From contig JAJPIZ010000014.1 in NCBI GenBank assembly GCA_021324435.1, positions 1 through 64,000 of the forward strand: a stretch of DNA of 64,000 bases, written 5' to 3'. This document shows positions 51,480-59,646 of the stretch, one piece after another. The stretch is from Anaerolineae bacterium (GTDB lineage Bacteria > Chloroflexota > Anaerolineae > Anaerolineales > Villigracilaceae). Both the position numbers and the translations under genes were made by a program. Within the stretch, counting starts at the first letter, position 1. Every line of letters begins with the position of its first letter. The notes under the pieces were generated by a model. It was not told the origin of the DNA. It ran no database searches and saw only the letters and a list, made by a program, of their open reading frames with translations.

Positions 51480-52562
51480 TTATTCATCACCAAATGAAAT
51501 GCCCATCCCGCGCGCGGTGATAACCGCGTCTTCATTTGGGTCCACTCTGCGCGGGATGGCCAACGCTTCTTCAAGTGCGACATCCGTGATCTGCCCGCCG
51601 CGCAACGCGACCATACGATCAAACCCGCCTCGAGCCGCGAGACGGACGGCGGCCGCGCCGTAACGCGTGGCCAGCCAGCGATCAAATGCAGTGGGTGTGC
51701 CGCCGCGTTGCAGATGGCCAAGGATCGTTACGCGCGATTCGAATCCCTGTTTCTCGATGTATTCGCCCACCCGTTGACCGATGCCGCCCAAACGCGGCAG
51801 GTAAATTTCATCTCCCCCACGCGAGAAAACCTGTTCTCCGCCCACCGGTTTGGCTCCCTCCGAAACTGCCAGGATACTGAACAGACTGCCGCGTTCCACG
51901 CGCTGGCGGATTTTCGCAACGACCGATTCAAACTTGAATGGAATTTCGGGAATCAGAATCACATCTGCGCCGCCGGCCACCCCGGCGTGAAGCGCGATGA
52001 AACCGGCTTCGCGTCCCATCAATTCAAGCACCATCACGCGGTGGTGCGCTTCGGCAGTGGTGTGGAGGCGATCAATAGCCTCGGTGGCCGTATTGAGCGC
52101 AGTGTCAAAACCAAATGTGACCTCCGTGCCGCCGATGTCATTGTCAATCGTCTTCGGAACACCGATGACCGGGATTCCTTTTTGATATAACTCATGCGCG
52201 ATTCTCAAGGTACCATCGCCGCCCAGGACAAGCAGAGCGTCCATGTTGGATCGCTTCATGGCGCGGATGATTTCATCTGACACGTCCATAGTGACTTCCC
52301 TGCCGTTCTGCAGTACCTTGCGTGCAAATGGATTCCCGCGATTGGCCGCGCCCAGGATGGTTCCGCCGCGCGGCAAAATTCCGCTGACATCCTTCAGCCC
52401 CAAAGGGATGATGCCCTGCTTATCCAGAAAGCCATCGTAACCATCTCGAATGCCCAACACCTCGCAACCATACTGGATAATGGCCGTCTTGACCGCCGCG
52501 CGAATCACGGCGTTCAATCCGGGAGCATCTCCGCCGCCTGTCAAGATTCCGATTCGTTTCAT
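51480..52562 (-). CDS. pfkA: 6-phosphofructokinase
   Basis: 360 aa from ATG 52562 (MKRIGILTGGGDAPGLNAVIR) with GAGGAGG upstream. ATP-loop and substrate motifs: LVLGGDGTLRIA, PKTIDNDIGGTEVTFGFDTA, and MGREAGFIALHAGVAGGADVILIPE. Gly at the GGDGT position favours ATP over pyrophosphate, while Lys in PKTIDND is the group III feature. It phosphorylates fructose-6-phosphate in glycolysis. Length fits. It is divergent from the DUF2085 gene. Confidence 0.92.
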   Translation of the reverse strand: MKRIGILTGGGDAPGLNAVIRAAVKTAIIQYGCEVLGIRDGYDGFLDKQGIIPLGLKDVSGILPRGGTILGAANRGNPFARKVLQNGREVTMDVSDEIIRAMKRSNMDALLVLGGDGTLRIAHELYQKGIPVIGVPKTIDNDIGGTEVTFGFDTALNTATEAIDRLHTTAEAHHRVMVLELMGREAGFIALHAGVAGGADVILIPEIPFKFESVVAKIRQRVERGSLFSILAVSEGAKPVGGEQVFSRGGDEIYLPRLGGIGQRVGEYIEKQGFESRVTILGHLQRGGTPTAFDRWLATRYGAAAVRLAARGGFDRMVALRGGQITDVALEEALAIPRRVDPNEDAVITARGMGISFGDE

Positions 52563-52641
52563 GGGTACATCCTCCTCACATTCGAACCAATCATACTCCA
52601 ACGCATCCTCGTTCTTGCTTTTCCAAAAGGATGACCATATA

Positions 52642-53493
52642 ATGATGACCGTGCTACAACAAAAGTCTCCTTCACGATTGCAAACATTGATCAAATGGCT
52701 TGTGCCTCTCGCGGCCATTATCGCGCTGGCCGCATGGATTTACATCGCGCCGCCCGGCCTGATGGGCAAACTGGACGCGGTCGGCTACGCGGTTTGCCAC
52801 CGCCTCCCCTCCCACTCCATCTTCGTCGGTGACACACAACTTCCGTTGTGCGCGCGTTGCACGGGCGAGTTCAACGCCGCGGCCATCGCGTTGATCTTCC
52901 AGGGATTCGTGAGTCGCAAGAGAAGCAAACTTTCAAATCGCGGCGTCATTGCCGTGTTGGTTCTCTTCTTTCTTGCATTTGGCATTGACGGTTCCAATTC
53001 ATATCTGGCTTTGCTGAAGACGACCTACACGGGCGCGTTCGCCAACATTCCGAATTTGTATGTAACCAACAATATCACGCGCCTTTTCACCGGGAGCGGG
53101 ATGGGCATCGCACTGGCCGGCGTTTTGTACCCGATGTTCAACCAGAGCGTGTGGCGCGCGCCGGAGGAAAAGCCTGCGCTGGCCTGGCGTCAGTTCGGAC
53201 TTTTGGTCGGCATCGTTCTGCTCGTGGACTTTGGAATCTTGACCGACAGCCCGTTCATCCTCTACCCCGCGGCCCTGCTCAGCGCGCTGGGTGTTCTGGC
53301 TCTGCTGACAATGGTTTTCAGTATCGTCTGGATCATGGTCATGAGACAGGACAATGCCTTCGACCATCCGCGTCAACTTTGGATTTCCGCCGCGGCCGGC
53401 CTGACGATGGCTTTTATCCTCATCCTCAGCATTGACTTGTTCCGCTTCAATCTCACGCACACGTGGACGGGCTTTCCCGGTTTATCTGGTTAG
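52642..53493 (+). CDS. DUF2085 family membrane protein
   Basis: About 283 aa with six or seven membrane helices. The conserved AVCHRLPSHS and LPLCARCTGEF motifs (Cys and His, probably metal-binding) identify DUF2085. Start choice is unclear: ATG codons at 52642 and 52645 overlap a TATAAT box (52638-52643), and a GTG at 52651 lies 7 nt after it. A leaderless GTG start giving MLQQKSPSRLQ is possible. It is followed 9 bp later by the DUF4126 gene. Function unknown. Confidence 0.78.
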   Translation: MMTVLQQKSPSRLQTLIKWLVPLAAIIALAAWIYIAPPGLMGKLDAVGYAVCHRLPSHSIFVGDTQLPLCARCTGEFNAAAIALIFQGFVSRKRSKLSNRGVIAVLVLFFLAFGIDGSNSYLALLKTTYTGAFANIPNLYVTNNITRLFTGSGMGIALAGVLYPMFNQSVWRAPEEKPALAWRQFGLLVGIVLLVDFGILTDSPFILYPAALLSALGVLALLTMVFSIVWIMVMRQDNAFDHPRQLWISAAAGLTMAFILILSIDLFRFNLTHTWTGFPGLSG

Positions 53494-53502
53494 GAGGAGA
53501 AC

Positions 53503-54102
53503 ATGGACGCATTCCTCGGCATCTTTTCTGCGTTTGGGCTTTCGGCCAGCGCGGGACTCAACGCATACATTCCGCTATTGGTGGTGGGCGTCATCGCGCA
53601 CTACACCAATTGGATCAAACTAACCCCGCCCTGGGACCTGCTTGCCAACCCATATATTCTGATCATGCTCGGCATTCTGCTCATCATCGAAATGCTCGCC
53701 GATAAAGTGCCGGCAGTGAATCACATCAACGATCTGATCCAGACCTTCGTGCGGCCTGTGGCGGGAGCCATTGCCTTCGCGGCCAGCACGAACGTCATCA
53801 CCGGCCTCAATCCTGTGATCGCGCTGGCCTGCGGATTGCTGGTGGCCGGGAGCGTGCACGCGGTCAAATCCGTGGCGATCCGGCCCACGGTCACGGCCAC
53901 GACCGGAGGCGCGGGCAATGTCCCGGTGAGCATCGCGGAGGATGTCACCTCCACCGCGGTTTCATTTTTAGCGGTCTTCGTTCCGATTGCCATCGTAGCG
54001 CTGGTCGCCATCTTTATTCTGTTCCTGATCTGGTGGTGGGCGCGTAAAACCGGTAAACCCGAAACTCCTCCTCCATCCAACGGAACTACTTTGCCTCGCT
54101 GA
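53503..54102 (+). CDS. DUF4126 family membrane protein
   Basis: 199 aa with five or six membrane helices. The start FSAFGLSASAGLNAYIPLLVVGVIAHY and the DKVPAVNHINDLIQTFVRPVAGAIAFA segment are typical of DUF4126. A strong AGGAGG site precedes the ATG. It forms an operon with the DUF2085 gene. Function unknown. Confidence 0.85.
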   Translation: MDAFLGIFSAFGLSASAGLNAYIPLLVVGVIAHYTNWIKLTPPWDLLANPYILIMLGILLIIEMLADKVPAVNHINDLIQTFVRPVAGAIAFAASTNVITGLNPVIALACGLLVAGSVHAVKSVAIRPTVTATTGGAGNVPVSIAEDVTSTAVSFLAVFVPIAIVALVAIFILFLIWWWARKTGKPETPPPSNGTTLPR

Positions 54103-54166
54103 TTTATGGAGCGCCGACTCCGGAATTCAGATTTCATCATATAATCGCTCAAAAGGAGAAGAGAAA

Positions 54167-54346
54167 ATGAGTCAAGACATGCCATCTTCCGCACCATCCC
54201 CCGCGCCTGCCGAACCGCAGAAGAAGAGCAACACAGCGTTGATTGTCGGCGGGATCGCCGTTGTTTTGTGTTGTTGCTGTTTAGCATTCGTAGTTGTCGG
54301 TTGGCAATACGGCGATCAAATATTGAAGTCGCTTGGACTTCAATAA
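54167..54346 (+). CDS. Small membrane protein (59 aa) with a Pro-rich N-terminus and a Cys4 run
   Basis: The frame starts MSQDMPSSAPSPAPAEPQKK, then one membrane helix (about 23-45) containing VVLCCCCLAFVVVGW, then a short polar tail. AAGGAG lies 9 nt before the ATG and a TATAAT box lies upstream. Proteins with a Pro-rich cytoplasmic start and a cysteine run in the helix are common small membrane proteins of unknown role; lipid modification of the cysteines is conceivable. It is 64 bp downstream of the DUF4126 gene. Confidence 0.7.
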   Translation: MSQDMPSSAPSPAPAEPQKKSNTALIVGGIAVVLCCCCLAFVVVGWQYGDQILKSLGLQ

Positions 54347-54357
54347 GAATCATCGAA

Positions 54358-54382
54358 CGGCCTCCGCTCAAAACGGAGGCCG
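54358..54382. terminator. Hairpin between converging small membrane protein and DUF402 genes
   Basis: Stem cggcctccg / cggaggccg with a 7-nt loop. It overlaps the DUF402 C-terminal codons. Confidence 0.6.
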
Positions 54383-54829
54383 CTTGATTCGAAATAGCGA
54401 TCGTAATTCCGCGAGGGCGTCTCTTGCTTCCTTCCGATCCTCAACGCTAAGGCCAAGCGCGTCGAATTCGTCTTCGTCGAGCACAGTTTGCTTTCCATCC
54501 GGCGCGATCCACAAATCCAGAGCCAGGTCAACATACGAAACACTTCCATCTTCGATCACAGCCGGGCGGCCAATGTTGCAATACCAGCCTTTGATCTGCC
54601 CATCGTCGCGGTCGTGGATCTCGAAAATGTTGTACCAGCGATCCGAATAAAACGTTTCCACAAAGCGGTCATTCTCCTTCAATGTGATGCCCATAAATGG
54701 AACATCGGGACGATTGAAAAAGGCTTCGAGCACCACGACATTTGATTCACGCTTCAAGACATGACCGTCATATTGCCACGTCACTTCGTTGTTCAAGTTG
54801 CGTTTCAAGACCCGGATCGGCTCATTCAT
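54368..54829 (-). CDS. DUF402 domain protein (nucleoside diphosphatase-like)
   Basis: 153 aa. The DUF402 barrel is recognisable: ETFYSDRWYNIFEIHDRDDGQIKGWYCNIGRPAVIEDGSVSYVDLALDLWIAPDGK, including the acidic metal-binding residues, followed by DEDEFDALGLSVEDRKEARDAL. Some relatives hydrolyse nucleoside di- or triphosphates or act in RNA degradation; the activity here is unknown. Alone on its strand. Confidence 0.82.
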   Translation of the reverse strand: MNEPIRVLKRNLNNEVTWQYDGHVLKRESNVVVLEAFFNRPDVPFMGITLKENDRFVETFYSDRWYNIFEIHDRDDGQIKGWYCNIGRPAVIEDGSVSYVDLALDLWIAPDGKQTVLDEDEFDALGLSVEDRKEARDALAELRSLFRIKRPPF

Positions 54830-54882
54830 CTACATTGCTCGAGGCGGCGTCCCGCCGCCGAGGACGGCGGCAGGCGCAGAAG

Positions 54883-55881
54883 TTATCCCAGGCATTCTAT
54901 CTTAACTTTGACTTCGATCTGCTGGCCGACCCCTGGTTCATCCTTCAAATAAAAATACAGGCCGTTCTCCAGCGTGACTTTGAATCGGTCTGACTGGAAA
55001 ATCGCATCCGCGACGCGGCCGCGTAACACGCTTCCATCCTCGACCGGAAGCGGGCGCGCCAGCAAATGGACTTTCTGCCCCGCTTGATGCTTGTGCCTGC
55101 AATTCACGTCGAAGACTCCGAAGCGAGTCTCCACTTTCCATTCGCTATTCACCACTTTTCCCTCGATCACATTTCCCAGCCCCAAAAATTCCGCCGCCCA
55201 CGCCGAACCCGGATTCACCCACACATCTTTGGGAGTCCCCTCGCGCAGGATCAGGCCGTCGTGCAGAAGCAAAACGCGATCCGCAATCGTGAAGGCCTCT
55301 TCCTGATCGTGAGTCACATAAATCGCCGGAATGCGAGTCTGATGCAGAATGCCGCGCAATTCATTCAGCAAATCTTCGCGCAGAGCGCGGTCGAGAGCGC
55401 CGAGCGGCTCATCGAGCATCAGCAAACGCGGACGCGGCGCGAGGGCGCGCGCAAACGCCACGCGCTGTTGTTCGCCGCCGGAGAGATCCGTCACTTTGCG
55501 CGCCTCAAATCCGCGCAGGTTGACCAGCTCCAAAACTTCATGGACGCGCGAGGTAATTTGAGAACGCGTCCAATTTTTCATTTTCAAGCCAAAGGCGATA
55601 TTCTCGAAAACATTCAGGTGAGGGAAAAGCGCGTAGTCTTGAAAGACCAGCCCAAAGTCCCGGCGATGAGGCGGCGTGGAAGCAAGATCGTTCCCATCCC
55701 AGAAGATTTGTCCTGCATCCGGCAGTTCGAGCCCGGCAATCATCCGAAGCAAAGTTGACTTTCCGCTCCCCGACGCGCCGAGCAGACAGACCGTTTCGCC
55801 CACATCCACGCGGAATGAAATGCCGCGCAGAAGCGGCTGGCCTTCATAGATTTTATGAATATCGCGAAGTTCCAGCATCAA
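54883..55881 (-). CDS. thiQ: ABC transporter ATPase of the thiamine-type importer (ThiQ/FbpC-like)
   Basis: 332 aa. Canonical motifs: Walker A GASGSGKST, Q-loop LVFQDYALFPHLNV, signature LSGGEQQRVAFARALA, Walker B LLMLDEPLGALD, H-loop YVTHDQEEA. A C-terminal TOBE-like domain (about 235-332) makes it longer than E. coli ThiQ and more like FbpC/PotA. Its start overlaps the permease stop (ATGA). Riboswitch control and the ThiB-like protein support thiamine as substrate. Confidence 0.85.
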   Translation of the reverse strand: MMLELRDIHKIYEGQPLLRGISFRVDVGETVCLLGASGSGKSTLLRMIAGLELPDAGQIFWDGNDLASTPPHRRDFGLVFQDYALFPHLNVFENIAFGLKMKNWTRSQITSRVHEVLELVNLRGFEARKVTDLSGGEQQRVAFARALAPRPRLLMLDEPLGALDRALREDLLNELRGILHQTRIPAIYVTHDQEEAFTIADRVLLLHDGLILREGTPKDVWVNPGSAWAAEFLGLGNVIEGKVVNSEWKVETRFGVFDVNCRHKHQAGQKVHLLARPLPVEDGSVLRGRVADAIFQSDRFKVTLENGLYFYLKDEPGVGQQIEVKVKIECLG

Positions 55882-57557
55882 AATTCTCCCGCGCCGGGCA
55901 GGCGCAGTTTTTCGATCAACAAAATACCGGCAGTGGTGAGGGTCATGAGCAATGTTGCCATCGCCATCGCCTGACCGTAATTCAGGCCGCCGGGTTGCGA
56001 GAGGAAGCGATAAATGGCAACCGGAATGGTTGGATATTCGGGACGCGCAAGCAAGGCTGTCGCGCCGAACTCACCCAGCGAAATGGTGAACGCGAAGGTC
56101 GCAGCGGAAAGCGTGGCGCGGCGCAGGATCGGCCAGTCCACGGTTTGCCAGGCTCGAAACGGCGATGCACCCAAAGAAGCCGCGGCCTGACGCAAGCGAT
56201 CCGGAATCGAAGCCAGCGCAGGTTGAAGTGTGCGGATGACAAAAGGCAATGCGACCAATGTATGTGCGAGAGGCACGAGCCATGGATACGTGAGCAGGCG
56301 GCCAAAGGCAAGGATGAAGCCCAGGCCGAGCGTCACCGCGGAGGCGCCAAGCGGCAGGATCAGAATCGGATCGAGAATCTTTTCGAGGCGGCCCGGTTTT
56401 GCAAGCGCCGACGCGGCCGGCAGGCCGAGCAGGAGCGAAAGCAATACGGTGGCGACGGCGTAGCCCAGTGAGTTTATCGCGGCCTGGAACGGCGGGACAT
56501 AAAAAATGGAATTGTTGCGATTGATGAATAATTCAGTGTAGTAATCGGTGGTGAAACCTGTTTGCAATTGGGCGCGGTCGCCGCGGTCCGCGTCGAGGCG
56601 CGAGACGGAGCGCAGAGGCAGGGCGAGCATGGGCAAGACAAAGAGAGCAGAGAGAAGAAAAATGAGGGAGGTAACAAAGATTTTGTCGAGGACGTTTTGG
56701 GCTTTGTGAGTCACTGGCGAACGCGGCGCGGTTTGGACTGTTGAATAGGTCAATGTGCGCGTGTAAAGAATGGAAAAGGTCAGCGTGCAGAGCAATTGAA
56801 TCAATGAGAGCAGAGCGGCCAGCGGAAGGTTGAACAATTGCAGGGCTTGCACATAAATTTCCACCTCGAGGGTGGCGAAGCGCGGCCCGCCCAGCAAAAG
56901 AATCACGCCAAAACTGGTGAAGTCAAAGAGAAAGACCAGCAAAGAAGCCGCGAGCAAAGACGGGCGAAGCAGAGGCAGAATCACCTTCCACCAGACGCGA
57001 GGCGGGTCCGCGCCGAGGGAACGCGCGACCTGCTCCAGTTTGGGATCGAGCCTCGAGAGCGCGTTGCCCACGATGCGGATGACGATGGTTGTATTGTAGA
57101 AAACGTGAGCGAGGAGGATGGCGCCTAAAGTGCCAATAAAAGGGATAAAGGGAGAAGGGGAAAGGGAATGATGAAGCCGGGCAAAAAGATTTGCTAGACC
57201 GAGATTAACCCAGCCGCGCGGACCGAGCAGAGCGTTGAAGCCTGCCGCCACGACGACGGTCGGCAACATGAACGGGACGGCGGTCAACGCACGCAAAAGT
57301 GATTTGCCGCGAAATTCAAAATGAGCGAAGAGGTAAGCCGAGGGCAGACCGATGAGAAGAGTCAGGAGGGTGGAAAGAATGGCCTGGTAGAAAGTAAAAA
57401 GCAGGACGTGAAAAGAAAAAGCGAGATTAGAGGGGTTGAGAGTGGAAGGATCGAAGCTGAAAAAGAGGATGCGAAAAAATGGATAGAAGAAAAAGACCGC
57501 CAGGAAGGTCAGCGGGGCAAGCCAGAGGAGGGCGCGGCGAGGGAAGATTGAATTCAT
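55878..57557 (-). CDS. thiP: ABC transporter permease with two membrane domains (ThiP-like)
   Basis: 559 aa with about twelve helices in two fused permease units. Both carry EAA-type loops: LEQVARSLGADPPRVWWKVILPLLRPSLLAA and LRQAAASLGASPFRAWQTVDWPILRRATLSA. This tandem layout is shared by ThiP and FbpB. It forms the channel for the ThiB and ThiQ-like partners. A 59-bp gap before it is filled by a family E repeat. Confidence 0.87.
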   Translation of the reverse strand: MNSIFPRRALLWLAPLTFLAVFFFYPFFRILFFSFDPSTLNPSNLAFSFHVLLFTFYQAILSTLLTLLIGLPSAYLFAHFEFRGKSLLRALTAVPFMLPTVVVAAGFNALLGPRGWVNLGLANLFARLHHSLSPSPFIPFIGTLGAILLAHVFYNTTIVIRIVGNALSRLDPKLEQVARSLGADPPRVWWKVILPLLRPSLLAASLLVFLFDFTSFGVILLLGGPRFATLEVEIYVQALQLFNLPLAALLSLIQLLCTLTFSILYTRTLTYSTVQTAPRSPVTHKAQNVLDKIFVTSLIFLLSALFVLPMLALPLRSVSRLDADRGDRAQLQTGFTTDYYTELFINRNNSIFYVPPFQAAINSLGYAVATVLLSLLLGLPAASALAKPGRLEKILDPILILPLGASAVTLGLGFILAFGRLLTYPWLVPLAHTLVALPFVIRTLQPALASIPDRLRQAAASLGASPFRAWQTVDWPILRRATLSAATFAFTISLGEFGATALLARPEYPTIPVAIYRFLSQPGGLNYGQAMAMATLLMTLTTAGILLIEKLRLPGAGEF

Positions 57558-57563
57558 GTTTGC

Positions 57564-57610
57564 GTAGGGGCGGCGCTTCGACTACGCTCAGCGCGAGGCG
57601 CCGCCCCTAC
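57564..57610. repeat. Family E palindrome with family D core
   Basis: Outer arms gtaggggcggcgc / gcgccgcccctac enclose cttcgactacgctcagcgcg. It lies between thiB and thiP. Confidence 0.8.
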
Positions 57611-57616
57611 AAATAA

Positions 57617-58657
57617 TTAATGCAAGACCGCGTCGGTCCAGGCCTGGATCCATGCGTCGCGATTCTGGGCGATGTCGTCAGGGGAAAGAACCGCGGGCTG
57701 TGGTGCAGTCTGCGAATATTTGACGAACGCGTCAGGCAGGGCAACATTCGGAACGACAGGATAGACAAACATCTGCGCGGGCATATCGGCCTGGAACTTC
57801 TCGCTCAGCATGAAGTCCACGAATTTTTCGGCGAGGGCGCGTTCGCGAGTCCCTTTGAGGATGCCGACAAATTCAATTTGACGGAAGCAGGTGTCGGGTC
57901 CAAGAATGGACGCGGTGGGCGAATCCGAAAGCGGAGTGGAAGCAAACATCACTTCCGCGGCGGGACTCGTCCCGTACGAAACGACCATCGGCTGTGGGCC
58001 TTTGCCCGATGACCCGCTGAAGTTGGTGTAGTATGCGGTCTCCCATCCATCTACAACGACGAGGCCGTTGGCGCGCAGATCTTTCCAATAGCCGATGTAA
58101 TTGGGATCGCCGAAATGCTTGACGGTCGCGAGAAGAAACGCGAGGCCCGGCGACGAGGTGGCGGGATTTTCCACCACGAGCAAACCTTTGTATGCGGGTT
58201 TGATTAAATCCTCGAGGCTTTGCGGAACAGCGAGGTTGTGCGACGCAAAATACGCTTTGTCGTAATTGATGCACACGTCGCCATAATCAACGGGCAGAGC
58301 GCGATGCGACGGATCAAGTTGAAACTCAACGGGAATATTTTTCAACGCGGGCGAGTTGTACGGCACATAAATATCGGCTGTGAGGGCGCGCGACAAAAAC
58401 GTATTGTCCACGCCGTAGAACACATCGGCCAGCGGCGCGTCTTTGGAAAGGATGGCTTTGTTGAGCGCCGCGCCGGCGTCGCCGCTTTTGATGAATGTGA
58501 CCTTGGCATTGTTGGCTTGTTCGAAAGATTGAATGACCGTATCCGTCGCGGCAAACGAATCATGCGTCATCACCGTCAGCGTTTGCGGGCCGGACGGTTT
58601 TGGCGCACAAGAGACAAGCAGGAAGATGGAAAGTGCAAAATAGAGAATGCGTTTCAT
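57617..58657 (-). CDS. thiB: Thiamine-type ABC transporter substrate-binding lipoprotein
   Basis: 346 aa. The signal peptide ends at the lipobox LLVSC. Binding-domain stretches TLTVMTHDSFAATDTVIQSFEQ, DVFYGVDNTFLSRAL, PVDYGDVCINYDKAYF and LVVENPATSSPGLAFLLATV closely resemble ThiB/TbpA. It binds thiamine or its phosphates outside the membrane. It is the second gene of the riboswitch-controlled operon, 14 bp after the kinase gene. Confidence 0.88.
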   Translation of the reverse strand: MKRILYFALSIFLLVSCAPKPSGPQTLTVMTHDSFAATDTVIQSFEQANNAKVTFIKSGDAGAALNKAILSKDAPLADVFYGVDNTFLSRALTADIYVPYNSPALKNIPVEFQLDPSHRALPVDYGDVCINYDKAYFASHNLAVPQSLEDLIKPAYKGLLVVENPATSSPGLAFLLATVKHFGDPNYIGYWKDLRANGLVVVDGWETAYYTNFSGSSGKGPQPMVVSYGTSPAAEVMFASTPLSDSPTASILGPDTCFRQIEFVGILKGTRERALAEKFVDFMLSEKFQADMPAQMFVYPVVPNVALPDAFVKYSQTAPQPAVLSPDDIAQNRDAWIQAWTDAVLH

Positions 58658-58671
58658 AGTTTCCTTTCAAT

Positions 58672-59313
58672 TTATTCTTGGCGACGATGAATGACGAGAA
58701 GCAAACCGGATTCGATTTGGATCGCGGCCACATCGCCAATCATTTCATTGCTGATGCCGCGCGTCTTTTCGGGATGCAGTGTCTCCGCGCGAAGCGGCCA
58801 TTTGAGTCCTTCTGTGCGGATGCCTTCGACGTTCCCGCGCCACGGAATCAACGAGACGAGGTCACCGCTTCTTCCTTCGACCTTTGACCGGCCGCGGCAA
58901 AAGAAAACTTCTTCCACGCCGTCATCGAGTCGAGGATCGAGAACGGAGAGTCGGGAGTCGGAGAGCAGAGCGATATTGCCGAGGGTCTGGTCGAGGCGGC
59001 CGCCCAGCGCGCCGATGACGATGATGGACGATGGATTTCTCTCCAGCGCGCGCTGAAGCGCGAGTTCCATGTCGGTTTCGTTTTTATCGCGCGGATACAA
59101 CTCGATGGGCACGTTGGCTTTTTTGAGTTCCCGCATTTCATCCTTCGTGGCAGAATCCATGTCGCCGATGGCGAGATGCGGAGTCAACCCGAGCGCGAGG
59201 GCGTGACGCGCGCCTCCGTCCGCGCAGATGAGGACGTCATCCGGTTTAACGAGGGCGCGGGCTTTTTCGAGATCGGGCACGAGGCCGTTGGCGAAGATGA
59301 GGATACGAGGCAT
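58672..59313 (-). CDS. thiN: Thiamine pyrophosphokinase
   Basis: 213 aa. TPK motifs: ICADGGARHAL (29-39), LAIGDMDSAT (48-57), RDKNETDMELAL (75-86) and VIGALGGRLDQTLGNIALL. The C-terminal thiamine-binding domain is present. It converts thiamine plus ATP to thiamine diphosphate. As first gene of the operon with a thiamine importer it makes a complete uptake-and-activation module under TPP feedback. Confidence 0.9.
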   Translation of the reverse strand: MPRILIFANGLVPDLEKARALVKPDDVLICADGGARHALALGLTPHLAIGDMDSATKDEMRELKKANVPIELYPRDKNETDMELALQRALERNPSSIIVIGALGGRLDQTLGNIALLSDSRLSVLDPRLDDGVEEVFFCRGRSKVEGRSGDLVSLIPWRGNVEGIRTEGLKWPLRAETLHPEKTRGISNEMIGDVAAIQIESGLLLVIHRRQE

Positions 59314-59330
59314 GCGTTGTTACCCTCACC

Positions 59331-59366
59331 CCTGCCCCTCTCCCAAAACTGGGAGAGGGGAGAGAT
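59331..59366. repeat. Family C repeat upstream of the kinase gene
   Basis: ccctcacccctgcccctctc through gggagagggg, in the leader between the riboswitch terminator and the start codon. Confidence 0.8.
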
Positions 59367-59367
59367 G

Positions 59368-59398
59368 AAAAAAACCATCCTCAGCGGAGGATGGTTGA
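59368..59398 (-). terminator. Riboswitch expression-platform terminator
   Basis: Minus-strand stem aaccatcctc / gaggatggtt followed by seven T. Its 5' arm cctccgctg is complementary to cagcggagg in the aptamer, so the two structures are probably exclusive. Confidence 0.8.
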
Positions 59399-59402
59399 TT
59401 TT

Positions 59403-59508
59403 GAATCTATGTTCCCTCCGCTGGCATGAACCAGATCAGGTAATGCGGGTCGAGCGCGTGACGCTCCTCTCAGCCGGTCGAACCGGCTCCCCGTTCTATG
59501 GGTGATGG
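59403..59508 (-). promoter_or_regulatory. TPP riboswitch (THI element)
   Basis: Minus strand: ggggagcc, ccggctgagagg, gacccgcattacctgatctg and gttcatgccagcggaggga match the THI-box consensus, including the CUGAGA pyrimidine-sensor loop and the ACCUGAUCUGG pyrophosphate-sensor region. It precedes the kinase and ThiB-ThiP-ThiQ genes, with an intrinsic terminator as the switch. Confidence 0.95.
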
Positions 59509-59516
59509 CAGGTGCA

Positions 59517-59544
59517 AATATACTCCAAAGTTATGGGTTGTCAA
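59517..59544 (-). promoter_or_regulatory. Promoter of the thiamine operon
   Basis: Minus strand TTGACA (59539-59544), 16-bp spacer, TATATT (59517-59522). Transcription would begin just before the aptamer. Confidence 0.7.
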
Positions 59545-59591
59545 CCTTTTGGGTAATTTGTCTTTGAATCAACCACACACCTGCAAAGCAG

Positions 59592-59646
59592 ACCGCGGAC
59601 GATAGACCGTGGTTTTCATACCGTCCATCGTCTAGCGTCCACCGTC
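59592..59646. repeat. Family I repeat at the 3' end of hsdS
   Basis: gaccgcggacgatagaccgt and ccgtccatcgtctagcgtcc units. They supply the last few codons of hsdS. Confidence 0.65.
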
